Position numbers and translations under genes: made by a program. A stretch of 13,268 nt of DNA from positions 1-13,268 of the forward strand of contig JAAFIT010000023.1 in NCBI GenBank assembly GCA_013298745.1, in the 5' to 3' direction. Source of the stretch: Sphingomonadales bacterium (GTDB lineage: Bacteria; Pseudomonadota; Alphaproteobacteria; Sphingomonadales; Sphingomonadaceae). This document shows, one piece after another, positions 6,351 to 13,268 of this stretch. Below the pieces are notes generated by a model that saw only the letters and a program-made list of their open reading frames with translations, was not told where the DNA came from and did no database searches. The first letter of the stretch is position 1, and each line of letters begins with the position of its first letter.

Positions 6351-7367
6351 ATGTCAAAAGGTGTCGTACTGGTTTCGGGCGCGTCGGGCTATATCGCCGG
6401 CTTCGCTATCCAGCAGCTGGTCGCGCAAGGCTGGACGGTGCGCGGCACCATCCGCAGCCTCGGCCGGGCCGACGAGGTGCGCCGCACGCTGGGGACCCCC
6501 GATCTGCAGCTGTTCGCCGCCGATCTGATGAGTGATGCCGGTTGGGCCGAAGCGGCGAAAGGCGCCGATCTGATGCTCCACATCGCCTCGCCGATCCCGA
6601 CGTCCGAGCCCAAGAACCCCGATGATCTGATCATCCCGGCGCGCGACGGCGCCCTGCGCGCGCTGAAGGCCGCACGCGACGCCGGGGTGAAGCGCGTCGT
6701 CATGACCAGCTCCACTGCCGCCATCTGCTATGGCGCCGAGCGCGGCAACGAAAAGGTGTTCACGGAAGCCGATTGGTCGATCCCCGACAGCCCCGACAGC
6801 TATGCCTATATCAAGTCGAAAACCATCGCCGAGCGCGCCGCGCGGGATTTCATTGCCCGCGAAGGCGGCGCGCTGGAATTCGTCACGATCAACCCCAGCG
6901 CCGTGCTCGGCCCGGTACTTGGCAAGGATTTCTCCGCCTCGTTGGAAGTGGTCAAGAAGCTGCTCGGCGGTGAACTCCCCGGGCTTCCCAGGCTCGGCTT
7001 CCCGATCGTCGATGTCCGCGACCTTGCTGACCTTCACATCCGCGCCATGACCGCGCCCAACATGCACAATGAACGCTTCCTCGGTTCGGGCGAGTTCCTG
7101 TGGATGAAGGACATCGCCGAGATTCTGAAGTTCCGTCTCGGCGCCCAGGCGAAGAAGGTGCCGACGCGGGGCCTCCCGGATTTCCTGCTCAAGGTTTCGG
7201 CGCTGTTCGATCCCACCGTCCGTATGGTCGTCCCCGAACTCGGCCGGACCCGCCGCTGCGACGCCTCGCGTGCCGAAAAGGTGCTGGGGTGGAAAACCCG
7301 TGCCGCCGCGGAATCGATCGTCGATTGCGCACAGAGCTTGCTCGCCAACGGCTTGGTCAGGATCTGA
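6351..7367 (+). CDS. NAD(P)-dependent epimerase/reductase, extended SDR (dihydroflavonol reductase-like)
   Basis: 338 residues. Rossmann nucleotide-binding loop SGASGYIAG at residues 9-17 (G10, G13, A16), a pattern typical of the dihydroflavonol-4-reductase/aldehyde-reductase branch of extended SDRs. Downstream are MTSSTAAICYG with the catalytic serine, and YIKSK with Y153 and K157 as the YxxxK pair, then TINPSAVLGPVLG and VDVRDLADLHIRAM, both characteristic of this branch. The likely reaction is NADPH-dependent reduction of a ketone or aldehyde; the substrate is unknown. I chose the ATG at 6351 because GAAGGGAAG at 6338-6346 sits just upstream; the ATG at 6333 has no SD and would add six residues. 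It is divergent from the tetR gene with the shared operator between them, so it is probably induced by that regulator's ligand. Confidence 0.9.
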   Translation: MSKGVVLVSGASGYIAGFAIQQLVAQGWTVRGTIRSLGRADEVRRTLGTPDLQLFAADLMSDAGWAEAAKGADLMLHIASPIPTSEPKNPDDLIIPARDGALRALKAARDAGVKRVVMTSSTAAICYGAERGNEKVFTEADWSIPDSPDSYAYIKSKTIAERAARDFIAREGGALEFVTINPSAVLGPVLGKDFSASLEVVKKLLGGELPGLPRLGFPIVDVRDLADLHIRAMTAPNMHNERFLGSGEFLWMKDIAEILKFRLGAQAKKVPTRGLPDFLLKVSALFDPTVRMVVPELGRTRRCDASRAEKVLGWKTRAAAESIVDCAQSLLANGLVRI

Positions 7368-7397
7368 CCGGCACTGGCTGGTTCGCAAGCCCGGCCG

Positions 7398-8099
7398 TTA
7401 TGCGCACCAGTGGATATCGATATCGATTTCCAGATCGGCGAGCAGCCGGCCGATCGGGTGCGGGCTTGATGCGCCGTCCTTCAGTGCCTTTTCGACGAGC
7501 TTGCGCTTGTCCTTGCCGGTCAGCACCAGCGTCACCGTGCGCGCCGAGACCAGCGCCGCCTTGGTGAGCGTCACGCGGTTGACCGGCATGTTGGCCGGCA
7601 TCGGATCGGGGCGCACGCCCATGGCGCGGCGCACCTTGGGGCCGTTCAACGCGCCATCATAATCGGGGCCGGGGAAGATCGAGGCGACATGGCCATCGGC
7701 GCCAACGCCGAGCCAGGCGAGATCGAGCGGCCATTCGAGATCGGCCAGCCGTTCATCGGCGGCACGGCCGGCGGCCTGCGGATCGGTCTCGCCGGCGCAC
7801 AGCGGCACGACGCGCGCTTTCTTTGGCAGGAACAGCCGCGCCAGCGCGCCGACATTGGAGCGCGGGTCGGTCGGCGGCACCAGCCGGTCGTCGGTCGGCA
7901 GGATGGTGACATCAGCCCATTCGATCTTGCGGGCCGCCAGCAGTGTCAGCGCTTCCTTCGGCGTGTCGCCACCCGGCAGCGCGACAATGGCGCGGCCGCG
8001 CGCTTCCAGCGCCTGCTCGATGATGAAGCCCACATCACCGGCAACGGCTTCGGCCATCTCGGTGGCGTCGTCATAGTCCCACCATTCAGCGTCGATCAC
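7398..8099 (-). CDS. pgl: 6-phosphogluconolactonase
   Basis: Hydrolyses 6-phosphogluconolactone to 6-phosphogluconate, after glucose-6-phosphate dehydrogenase, feeding the pentose phosphate or Entner-Doudoroff route. Numbering from the ATG at 8105, family motifs are LPGGDTPK (43-50, usual PSGGSTP), TDDRLVPPTDPRSN (71-84) and LGVGADGHVASIFPG (132-146, usual LGxGxDGHTAS; Val replaces Thr). A C-terminal VTLVLTGKDKRKLVEKAL segment also fits the DevB/Pgl family. Start: AGGAG (8110-8106) abuts the ATG at 8105 with no gap, but lies 6 nt before an in-frame GTG at 8099, which I prefer; the ATG version is two residues longer (235). The gene is alone here, without zwf, edd or glk nearby, and converges with the epimerase gene with a 30-nt gap. 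Confidence 0.93.
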   Translation of the reverse strand: MIDAEWWDYDDATEMAEAVAGDVGFIIEQALEARGRAIVALPGGDTPKEALTLLAARKIEWADVTILPTDDRLVPPTDPRSNVGALARLFLPKKARVVPLCAGETDPQAAGRAADERLADLEWPLDLAWLGVGADGHVASIFPGPDYDGALNGPKVRRAMGVRPDPMPANMPVNRVTLTKAALVSARTVTLVLTGKDKRKLVEKALKDGASSPHPIGRLLADLEIDIDIHWCA

Positions 8100-8105
8100 G
8101 GTCAT

Positions 8106-8110
8106 CTCCT
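8106..8110 (-). promoter_or_regulatory. Shine-Dalgarno of pgl, favouring a GTG start
   Basis: On the - strand AGGAG reads 8110 to 8106 and is followed immediately by ATG (8105-8103), too close for initiation. The GTG two codons later (8099-8097) has ideal spacing of 6 nt. Confidence 0.55.
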
Positions 8111-8129
8111 AATGCGGGCGTTGTTGCTG

Positions 8130-8146
8130 GCGCCCGGCGCGGGCGC
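8130..8146. other. GC-rich hairpin in the pgl leader
   Basis: A perfect 7-bp stem with a 3-nt loop (GCGCCCG, GCG, CGGGCGC) lies about 20 nt upstream of the pgl SD, in the 187-nt gap 8106-8292 between pgl and the SDR gene. It could be a short stem in the pgl leader or chance in GC-rich DNA. I see no clear promoter for pgl in this gap; the rest of the gap is taken up by the REP-like pair at 8195-8292. Confidence 0.3.
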
Positions 8147-8194
8147 GGCTTTGACAGGGTTGGCGCGGAGAGGAAAGCCCCGAAGGTGATTATC

Positions 8195-8292
8195 TGCCTC
8201 CGGCGGCTGGGGCCATTGCCCCCAAACCCCATTTGATCGAGCCATTCCAAACAACTGGGGTTTGGGGCCAATGGCCCCAACCGCCGGAGGCA
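8195..8292. repeat. REP-like inverted pair, 37-bp arms, after the SDR gene
   Basis: Arms 8195-8231 and 8256-8292 are reverse complements with two mismatches, around a 24-nt loop. Each arm starts or ends with TGCCTCCGGCGG and carries its own small stem (for example TTGGGGCC/GGCCCCAA in the right arm). The right arm ends exactly one base before the SDR stop codon (8293-8295, - strand). The architecture, two inverted copies of a GC-rich palindromic unit in extragenic DNA, is that of REP/BIME-type repeats. It would form a long hairpin at the 3' end of the dnaK-dnaJ-SDR transcript and may act as a terminator or 3' stabiliser. Confidence 0.75.
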
Positions 8293-9069
8293 TCACTCGG
8301 CCACCGGCACAGTATAATTCAGCCCCATCCGCCCGCCATCGGCCACAATCGTCTCGCCTGTGATGTAACTCGCATCGTCACTCGCCAGAAAGGCGGCGAT
8401 CGCAGCGATTTCTTCGGGCTCGCCGGCGCGGCCGAGTGGCGTGCGCGACAGGATCATCCGCCGCGCGGCATCGTCGGAGAGCACAGCCTGGCGCGCCAGA
8501 TCGGTGAGGATGGTGCCGGGCGCGATGCCGACGACGCGGATGCCGTGCGGCGCCAGCGCGACGGCGGTGTTGCGAGTCAGCTGGTCAAGGCCGCCCTTGG
8601 CGACGTTGTAGGCAAGCAGCGTCGGGATGGTGAGCACGGCGTTGACGCTCGACATGTTGATGATGACGCCGTGTGCCGCAGCAATCATGTGCGGCACAGC
8701 AAGTTGTGTCGCGTGGAAGGCGGCGGTGAGATTGGTGGCGAGAACGCGCTCGAACTGTTCAGGTGATTCGCCGAGAATGTCACCGCGCGGCGCGATGCCG
8801 GCATTGTTGACGAGCACATCGATGCCGCCCCAGCGGGTGACAATCGCGTCGGTCGCGGCGGCGATGTCGGCGCGACGGGTGACGTCGCAGCTGATGGCGG
8901 CAGCGCTTGGTCCTAGTTCAGCGGCGCGCGACTGTGCCTCGTCAGCCAGCACATCGGCGAGCAGGACGCGCGCGCCTTCGGCAATGAAGCGCGTCGCCAT
9001 CGCCAGCCCCAGCCCGCGCGCGGCACCGGTAACGAGGATGCGTCGATCGGCGAGGCGTCCGGCGATCAT
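8293..9069 (-). CDS. SDR family oxidoreductase (classical, FabG-like)
   Basis: 258 residues, complete classical short-chain dehydrogenase/reductase. TGAARGLG (14-21) is the cofactor loop, D39 at the end of the second strand suggests NAD(H) rather than NADP(H), CDV (61-63), NNAG (88-91), N113, S141, Y154 and K158 (YNVAK) complete the catalytic set. PGTILTDL and [11 protein letters not shown] are the usual C-terminal features. The substrate is unknown. Its ATG (9069-9067) overlaps the dnaJ stop (9068-9066) as ATGA, so it is translated by coupling to dnaJ and belongs to the dnaK-dnaJ operon. No separate SD or promoter is evident. The gene ends at a REP-like hairpin. A quality-control or stress role is inferred only from the operon. 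Confidence 0.93.
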   Translation of the reverse strand: MIAGRLADRRILVTGAARGLGLAMATRFIAEGARVLLADVLADEAQSRAAELGPSAAAISCDVTRRADIAAATDAIVTRWGGIDVLVNNAGIAPRGDILGESPEQFERVLATNLTAAFHATQLAVPHMIAAAHGVIINMSSVNAVLTIPTLLAYNVAKGGLDQLTRNTAVALAPHGIRVVGIAPGTILTDLARQAVLSDDAARRMILSRTPLGRAGEPEEIAAIAAFLASDDASYITGETIVADGGRMGLNYTVPVAE

Positions 9070-10232
9070 TCGGTCAGATCGTTCCAGGCATCCTTGAGCT
9101 TGTCGAAAAAGCCCGATTGGCGCGGGTTGTTGCGGCCTTCTTCACCGGCTTCGAGCGCCTGGAACTCTTCGAGCAGCTCGCGCTGGCGCTTGGTCAGCTT
9201 GACCGGCGTTTCCACTTCGACCTGCACCACGAGGTCGCCGAAGCCGCCGCCGGCCTGGCCACCATTGAGCGCCGGCATGCCGCGGCCGCGCACGCGGAAC
9301 TGCTTGCCGGTCTGGGTGCCATGCGGAATCTTGACGACCGCGACATCGCGATCGAGGCCGGGGACTTCGATTTCGCCGCCCAATGCTGCGGTGGTGATCG
9401 AGATCGGCGCGATGGCGAACAGTGTCGTGCCTTCACGCTTGAACAGGCTGTGCGGTTTCAGATGGACGAACAGATACAGGTCGCCCGCCGGGCCGCCGCG
9501 TGATCCGGCTTCGCCCTCGTTCGCCACACGGATGCGGGTGCCATCATCGACACCGCGCGGCACGTTGACATTGAGGGTCTTCTGCTTTTCGACGCGACCG
9601 GCGCCGTTGCAACTGGTGCACGGGTCGGCGATGATCTGGCCGGCGCCATGGCAGGCCGGGCAGGTGCGTTCGACGGCGAACAGCCCCTGCCGCATCGCAA
9701 CGCGCCCGGCGCCGTTGCAGGTCGTGCACGGGCGGGCCGAGGTGCCGGGCTTGGCGCCGGTGCCGCTGCATGGCTCGCAAGCGGCGGCGACTTCGATGGT
9801 CAGTGTTGCGGCCTTGCCGGAAAACGCCTCTTCGAGCGTCATCTCGAGGTCGTAACGCAGGTCCTGGCCGCGCTGGGCGCCGCCGCGGCCGCGCTGCTGG
9901 CGGCCGCCGCCCATGAACTCGCCGAAGATATTCTCGAAAATGTCGGTGAAGCCGCCGAAGTCCTGGGCGCCACCGAAACCGGCGCCGCCACCGCCGCCGC
10001 CTTGCGTGAAGGCGGCATGACCATAGCGATCATAGGCGGCGCGCTTCTGCGGGTCCTTCAGCACGTCATAGGCTTCGGATATCGCCTTGAACTTCTGTTC
10101 GGCGGCGGTGTCCCCCGGGTTCTTGTCGGGGTGCCACTTCATCGCCAGCCGGCGATAGGAGGATTTCAGCGTCGAATCATCGGCGCCGCGCTGACATTCC
10201 AGCAGTTCATAATAATCGATTTCGGTGCTCAT
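9066..10232 (-). CDS. dnaJ: Chaperone protein DnaJ (Hsp40)
   Basis: Type I Hsp40 co-chaperone of 388 residues that stimulates DnaK ATPase and delivers clients. Domains in order: J domain, residues about 5-72, with HPD at 34-36; Gly/Phe-rich linker about 78-118; zinc-binding cysteine repeats CEPCSGTG (152-159), CTTCNGAG (169-176), CPACHGAG (191-198), CTSCNGAG (205-212), all four CxxCxGxG intact; then the C-terminal peptide-binding and dimerisation region. The start is the ATG at 10232, giving [12 protein letters not shown]; the frame stays open upstream to 10319 but that stretch is the translated REP-like repeat and is not protein. It lies 130 nt downstream of dnaK on the same strand and its stop overlaps the SDR start. 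Confidence 0.98.
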   Translation of the reverse strand: MSTEIDYYELLECQRGADDSTLKSSYRRLAMKWHPDKNPGDTAAEQKFKAISEAYDVLKDPQKRAAYDRYGHAAFTQGGGGGGAGFGGAQDFGGFTDIFENIFGEFMGGGRQQRGRGGAQRGQDLRYDLEMTLEEAFSGKAATLTIEVAAACEPCSGTGAKPGTSARPCTTCNGAGRVAMRQGLFAVERTCPACHGAGQIIADPCTSCNGAGRVEKQKTLNVNVPRGVDDGTRIRVANEGEAGSRGGPAGDLYLFVHLKPHSLFKREGTTLFAIAPISITTAALGGEIEVPGLDRDVAVVKIPHGTQTGKQFRVRGRGMPALNGGQAGGGFGDLVVQVEVETPVKLTKRQRELLEEFQALEAGEEGRNNPRQSGFFDKLKDAWNDLTE

Positions 10233-10245
10233 CGAAAAACTCTGC

Positions 10246-10351
10246 TCCCCTCCCGCCTGCGGGAGGGGCTGGGGGTGGGTTGCGCCCCCCAGCCAGCATC
10301 TTCCCGAACGGGGCAACACCCACCCCCGACCCCTCCCGCAGGCGGGAGGGG
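10246..10351. repeat. REP-like inverted pair between dnaK and dnaJ
   Basis: Left arm about 10247-10283 and right arm about 10313-10351 are reverse complements apart from one 2-nt insertion and an AG/GA difference. Each arm also contains its own 7-bp palindrome, CTCCCGC-2 nt-GCGGGAG. The remaining 30 nt form the loop. The element fills most of the 130-nt dnaK-dnaJ gap and ends 11 nt before the dnaK stop codon and 14 nt before the dnaJ ATG. I recognise the CCTCCCGC...GCGGGAGGGGCTGGGGGTGGG unit as the kind of dispersed extragenic palindrome found in many GC-rich proteobacteria. It could reduce read-through or stabilise the dnaK end. Confidence 0.8.
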
Positions 10352-10362
10352 CGTATCATGGC

Positions 10363-12261
10363 TTACTTCTTGTCGTCTTCGACGTCCGAAAATTCGGCAT
10401 CGACGACATTGTCGTCCTTGGGTGCATCGGGTTCCGGCGAGGCCGCCTTGGCGGCTTCGGCGGTATAGATGGCTTCGCCGAGCTTCATCGCCGCAGCCGA
10501 CAGCGTGGCGGTCTTGGCAGTCAGCGCATCGGCGTCGCCGCCATCGAGGATACCCTTCAGATCGGCAATTGCGGTTTCGATTTCGCCCTTCACGTCCGAA
10601 GACACTTTATCAGCATGTTCGGACAACTGGCGCTCGGTCGAATGGATCAGCGAATCGGCCTGGTTGCGGGCTTCGGCAACGGCGCGGCGCTTCTTGTCCT
10701 CTTCGGCGAACTTTTCGGCGTCCTTGACCATCTGTTCGATGTCGTCCTTCGACAGGCCGCCCGACGGCTGGATGCGGATCTGCTGTTCCTTGCCGGTGCC
10801 CTTGTCCTTGGCGTTGACCGCGACAAGACCATTGGCATCGATATCGAAGGTCACTTCGATCTGCGGAACGCCGCGCGGCGCCGGCGGGATGCCGACGAGA
10901 TCGAACTGGCCGAGCAGCTTGTTGTCGGCGGCCATTTCGCGCTCGCCCTGGAAGACGCGGATCGTCACCGCCGACTGGTTGTCATCGGCGGTCGAATAGG
11001 TCTGCGACTTCTTGGTCGGGATCGTCGTGTTGCGGTCGATCATGCGGGTGAAGACCCCGCCCAGCGTTTCGATGCCGAGCGACAGCGGCGTCACGTCGAG
11101 CAGCAGCACGTCCTTGACATCGCCCTGCAGCACGCCGGCCTGAATCGCAGCGCCCATGGCGACGACTTCATCGGGGTTGACGCTGGTGTTGGGCTCCTTG
11201 CCGAACAGTTCCTTCACGAACTGGCGGACGCGCGGCATGCGGGTCATGCCGCCGACGAGAATGACTTCGTCGATGTCGCTGGCCTTGATGCCGGCTTCCT
11301 TGATCGCATCGAGGCACGGCTTGCGGGTGCGCTCGATGAGGTCGAGGACGAGCTTTTCGAGATCGGTACGGGTGATGGTCTTGACGAGATGCTTCGGCCC
11401 GGTGGCGTCGGCGGTGATGAACGGCAGATTGACTTCGGTGCTTGCCGACGACGACAGCTCGATCTTGGCCTTTTCGGCGCCTTCCTTGAGGCGCTGCAGG
11501 GCGAGCTTGTCCTTCGTAAGGTCGATGCCTTCGGCCTTCTTGAAATCGGCCGAGAGGAATTCGACGAGCTTGGCATCGAAATCTTCACCGCCGAGGAAGG
11601 TATCACCCGAGGTCGACTTCACTTCAAAGACGCCGTCGCCCAGTTCAAGCACGGAAACGTCGAAGGTGCCGCCGCCGAGATCGTATACGGCCACGGTCTT
11701 GGCTTCGGTCTTCTTGTCGAGGCCATAGGCAAGCGCAGCTGCGGTCGGCTCGTTGATGATGCGCAGCACTTCAAGGCCGGCGATCTTGCCGGCATCCTTG
11801 GTGGCCTGGCGCTGGGCGTCGTTGAAGTACGCCGGAACGGTGATGACCGCCTGGGTGACGGTTTCACCCAGATAAGCTTCCGCCGTTTCCTTCATCTTCT
11901 GGAGGATGAAGGCGCTGACCTGCGACGGCGAATAATCCTGGCCACCGGCGTGCACCCAGGCATCGCCATTGCCGCCCTTGACGATCTTGTACGGGACAAG
12001 CGCCATGTCCTTCTGGGTCATGGGGTCGTTGAAGCCGCGACCGATCAGGCGCTTCACGGCGAAGATGGTATTTTCGGGATTGGTCACCGCCTGGCGCTTG
12101 GCCGGCTGGCCGACAAGGCGTTCGCCATCCTTGGTGAAAGCGACCTGCGACGGTGTGGTGCGCGCGCCTTCGGCATTTTCGACGACCTTGGGCGCCGAGC
12201 CTTCCATGACCGCAACGCAGGAATTGGTGGTGCCGAGATCGATCCCGATAACTTTCGCCAT
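10363..12261 (-). CDS. dnaK: Chaperone protein DnaK (Hsp70)
   Basis: ATP-dependent chaperone, 632 residues. Nucleotide-binding domain about 1-383 with the phosphate loops IDLGTTNS (7-14) and [10 protein letters not shown] (194-203, including T199, the autophosphorylation position) and [10 protein letters not shown] (336-345). The hydrophobic interdomain linker [13 protein letters not shown] starts at about 384. The substrate-binding beta domain follows to about 500, then the helical lid, with the acidic ending [12 protein letters not shown] typical of bacterial DnaK. The ATG at 12261 gives the canonical [14 protein letters not shown]; the frame extends 17 codons upstream without homology. First gene of the operon dnaK-dnaJ-SDR, transcribed from an RpoH-type promoter about 95-120 nt upstream. 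The partner GrpE is not in the window. Confidence 0.99.
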   Translation of the reverse strand: MAKVIGIDLGTTNSCVAVMEGSAPKVVENAEGARTTPSQVAFTKDGERLVGQPAKRQAVTNPENTIFAVKRLIGRGFNDPMTQKDMALVPYKIVKGGNGDAWVHAGGQDYSPSQVSAFILQKMKETAEAYLGETVTQAVITVPAYFNDAQRQATKDAGKIAGLEVLRIINEPTAAALAYGLDKKTEAKTVAVYDLGGGTFDVSVLELGDGVFEVKSTSGDTFLGGEDFDAKLVEFLSADFKKAEGIDLTKDKLALQRLKEGAEKAKIELSSSASTEVNLPFITADATGPKHLVKTITRTDLEKLVLDLIERTRKPCLDAIKEAGIKASDIDEVILVGGMTRMPRVRQFVKELFGKEPNTSVNPDEVVAMGAAIQAGVLQGDVKDVLLLDVTPLSLGIETLGGVFTRMIDRNTTIPTKKSQTYSTADDNQSAVTIRVFQGEREMAADNKLLGQFDLVGIPPAPRGVPQIEVTFDIDANGLVAVNAKDKGTGKEQQIRIQPSGGLSKDDIEQMVKDAEKFAEEDKKRRAVAEARNQADSLIHSTERQLSEHADKVSSDVKGEIETAIADLKGILDGGDADALTAKTATLSAAAMKLGEAIYTAEAAKAASPEPDAPKDDNVVDAEFSDVEDDKK

Positions 12262-12355
12262 GACTGTCTTTTCCGTCCTTGGTTCGTGGAGCCCGTCCGG
12301 CAACGCCCCCAAAGGCAGCGCCGCCCATCGTCTCCGGTTCGTGGTTCCGGGCTTC

Positions 12356-12383
12356 AGATAGGGGGCGAGCGACGCTGTTCAAG
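12356..12383 (-). promoter_or_regulatory. RpoH (sigma-32) heat-shock promoter of dnaK
   Basis: On the - strand CTTGAA (12383-12378) is followed by 13 nt and CCCCCTATCT ending at 12356. Counted the alphaproteobacterial way it is CTTG, 17 nt, CCTATCT, matching the CTTG-N17/18-CYTATNT consensus I recall for RpoH. The start site would fall near 12348-12350, giving a leader of about 88 nt. Position upstream of dnaK makes this a strong call. Confidence 0.85.
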
Positions 12384-12418
12384 ACGTGGGCGGCAAATCG
12401 CCCCAGATTCCACCACGG

Positions 12419-12447
12419 TTGCATCCCTGCGCGCCGCCGCCCATGGT
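12419..12447 (+). promoter_or_regulatory. Candidate promoter for a leaderless rnr transcript
   Basis: TTGCAT at 12419-12424, a 17-nt spacer and CATGGT at 12442-12447. A start 7 nt past the -10 would be the A of the rnr ATG at 12454. The region before that ATG has no SD. The -10 lacks its first T, so this is weaker than the similar arrangement before ggt. Confidence 0.3.
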
Positions 12448-12453
12448 TGCGCC

Positions 12454-13268
12454 ATGTCCCGTCGCTCCTCCGTCCCCCATGCCGGCCTGCCCACCCCCGA
12501 AGCGATTCTCGCTTTCATTCGCGGCGCGCCGGCGGCGGTCGGCAAGCGCGAGATCGCCAAGGCGTTCGGCCTGCACGCGCAGGACAAGATCGCGCTGAAG
12601 GCGCTTTTGAAGGACATGCAGGATTCGGGCGCGCTCGAAGCCGGGCCGGGCCGCACGCTGCACAAGGGCGGCGGCCTGCCCAAGGTGACGGTGCTGCGCA
12701 TCATCGAAGCCGGTGAGGATGGCCCGGTCGCGGTGCCCGATCGCTGGGATACCGGTACGCCGCCGCCGCGCGTGCGGATCATCGAGGCCAAGCGCCGCGC
12801 CGCACTCGGCGTGGGGGACCGCCTGCTGGCGCGCATCGAGGACAGCGGTGCCGGCTACACCGCCTTCCCGATGAAGCTGATCGCCAAGACCGAGGAGTTC
12901 GTCCTCGGCATCCTCAGAAAGGACGCCACCGGCTATCGCCTCGTGCCGGTGGACAAGCGCGCCCGCAGTGACCTGTCGGTCAGCGACGTCGGCGACGCCA
13001 AGGCCGGCGATCTGGTGCTCGCCGAGCCGCACGGCCGGCCGCCGCGCCAGGCCGCCCGCGTCGTCGAAATCCTCGGCGATCCGTTCGCGCCGCGCTCCTT
13101 CTCGCTCATCGCCATCCACGCCAAGGGCATCCCGCACCGCTTTGACGACAATGCGCTGGAGGAGGCCATGCAGGTCGCCCGCCGGCCGCTCGGCGAACGC
13201 GAGGATCTGCGCGCGCTACCGTTCCTCACCATCGATCCCGCCGATGCCCGCGATCATGATGACGCCGT
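12454..13268 (+). CDS. rnr: Ribonuclease R, 5' part, runs off the window
   Basis: Processive 3'-5' exoribonuclease that degrades structured RNA. The first 271 codons are present with no internal stop; the family is usually about 750-800 residues, so roughly two thirds lies beyond the edge. Residues about 12-75 form a winged-helix-like N-terminal domain (LPTPEAILAFIRG, GKREIAKAFGL, LKALLKDMQDSGAL). Cold-shock-like segments follow, then the start of the RNB catalytic domain: LPFLTIDPADARDHDDA near residues 256-271. D261, D267, D269 and D270 correspond to the metal-binding aspartates known as D201, D207, D209, D210 in E. coli RNase II. ATG at 12454 chosen because it gives a normal N-terminus; no SD is visible. 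Divergent from dnaK with a 192-nt gap. Confidence 0.93.
   Translation, partial: MSRRSSVPHAGLPTPEAILAFIRGAPAAVGKREIAKAFGLHAQDKIALKALLKDMQDSGALEAGPGRTLHKGGGLPKVTVLRIIEAGEDGPVAVPDRWDTGTPPPRVRIIEAKRRAALGVGDRLLARIEDSGAGYTAFPMKLIAKTEEFVLGILRKDATGYRLVPVDKRARSDLSVSDVGDAKAGDLVLAEPHGRPPRQAARVVEILGDPFAPRSFSLIAIHAKGIPHRFDDNALEEAMQVARRPLGEREDLRALPFLTIDPADARDHDDA

Noticed and set aside
6354..7388. 344-codon open frame on the - strand opposite the epimerase
   Set aside because: Shadow of the epimerase codons, no known motif, and it would occupy the control region of the real gene.
7372..7412. Imperfect inverted repeat (CACTGG near 7372, CCAGTG near 7407) between the convergent epimerase and pgl genes
   Set aside because: The stem needs bulges, one arm lies in pgl coding sequence and there is no T-tract, so I cannot support a terminator.
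10233..10319. 29-codon N-terminal extension of DnaJ
   Set aside because: It is a translation of the REP-like repeat; DnaJ proteins start just before the DYYELL segment.
10246..10351. Reading the dnaK-dnaJ repeat as an intrinsic terminator
   Set aside because: No T-tract follows on the - strand, and the sequence has the two-copy structure of a dispersed palindrome; partial attenuation remains possible.
9648..10727. 359-codon open frame on the + strand across dnaJ, the repeat and dnaK
   Set aside because: It crosses two certain genes and a palindromic repeat; the composition is that of antisense dnaJ/dnaK.
12279..12716. 145-codon + strand open frame across the dnaK leader and the rnr 5' end
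   Set aside because: It overlaps rnr out of frame; the rnr reading frame has clear RNase R motifs and this one has none.
1..13268. Mobile element, CRISPR array, defence system, phage or biosynthetic cluster
   Set aside because: No transposase, integrase, direct-repeat array, attachment site or unusual gene cluster is visible; every substantial coding region belongs to a known family with similar base composition.

Overview
The window looks like ordinary chromosome from a GC-rich alphaproteobacterium. A sphingomonad-type organism is the best guess, inferred from gene content, codon use, an alphaproteobacterial RpoH-type promoter in front of dnaK and promoter spacing suggesting leaderless mRNAs. 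Coding density is very high. I see no tRNA, rRNA, CRISPR array, transposase, phage gene or toxin-antitoxin pair, and I found no previously undescribed multi-gene system. The interest lies in regulatory DNA and gene arrangement.

Left part, + strand (1-5817): pyrD (class 2 dihydroorotate dehydrogenase) overlaps a YpeA-like GNAT acetyltransferase. Next come a secreted gamma-glutamyltransferase (ggt), a long-chain-type acyl-CoA ligase 11 nt behind it, a possible hairpin, and a tight pair made of a small DUF2892 membrane protein and an AhpD-like CxxC protein of the carboxymuconolactone decarboxylase family.

Middle (5769-8105): a TetR regulator on the - strand is divergent from an NAD(P)-dependent epimerase/reductase. 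A perfect 8-8-8 inverted repeat sits at the tetR start and is the likely operator for both. The 3' end of tetR overlaps the AhpD-like gene tail to tail by 49 bp. A convergent pgl (6-phosphogluconolactonase) follows.

Right part (8195-13268): a - strand heat-shock operon dnaK - dnaJ - SDR oxidoreductase. It is headed by an RpoH-type promoter, has a REP-like inverted pair between dnaK and dnaJ, an ATGA stop/start overlap between dnaJ and the SDR gene, and a second, different REP-like inverted pair after the SDR stop. Divergent from dnaK, the 5' part of rnr (RNase R) runs off the right edge just after its catalytic aspartates.

Functionally the genes cover pyrimidine synthesis, glutathione/gamma-glutamyl turnover, fatty-acid activation, the oxidative pentose phosphate or Entner-Doudoroff entry (pgl), protein folding and RNA decay. 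All functional calls come from recognised motifs in the translated sequence; no database search was run.
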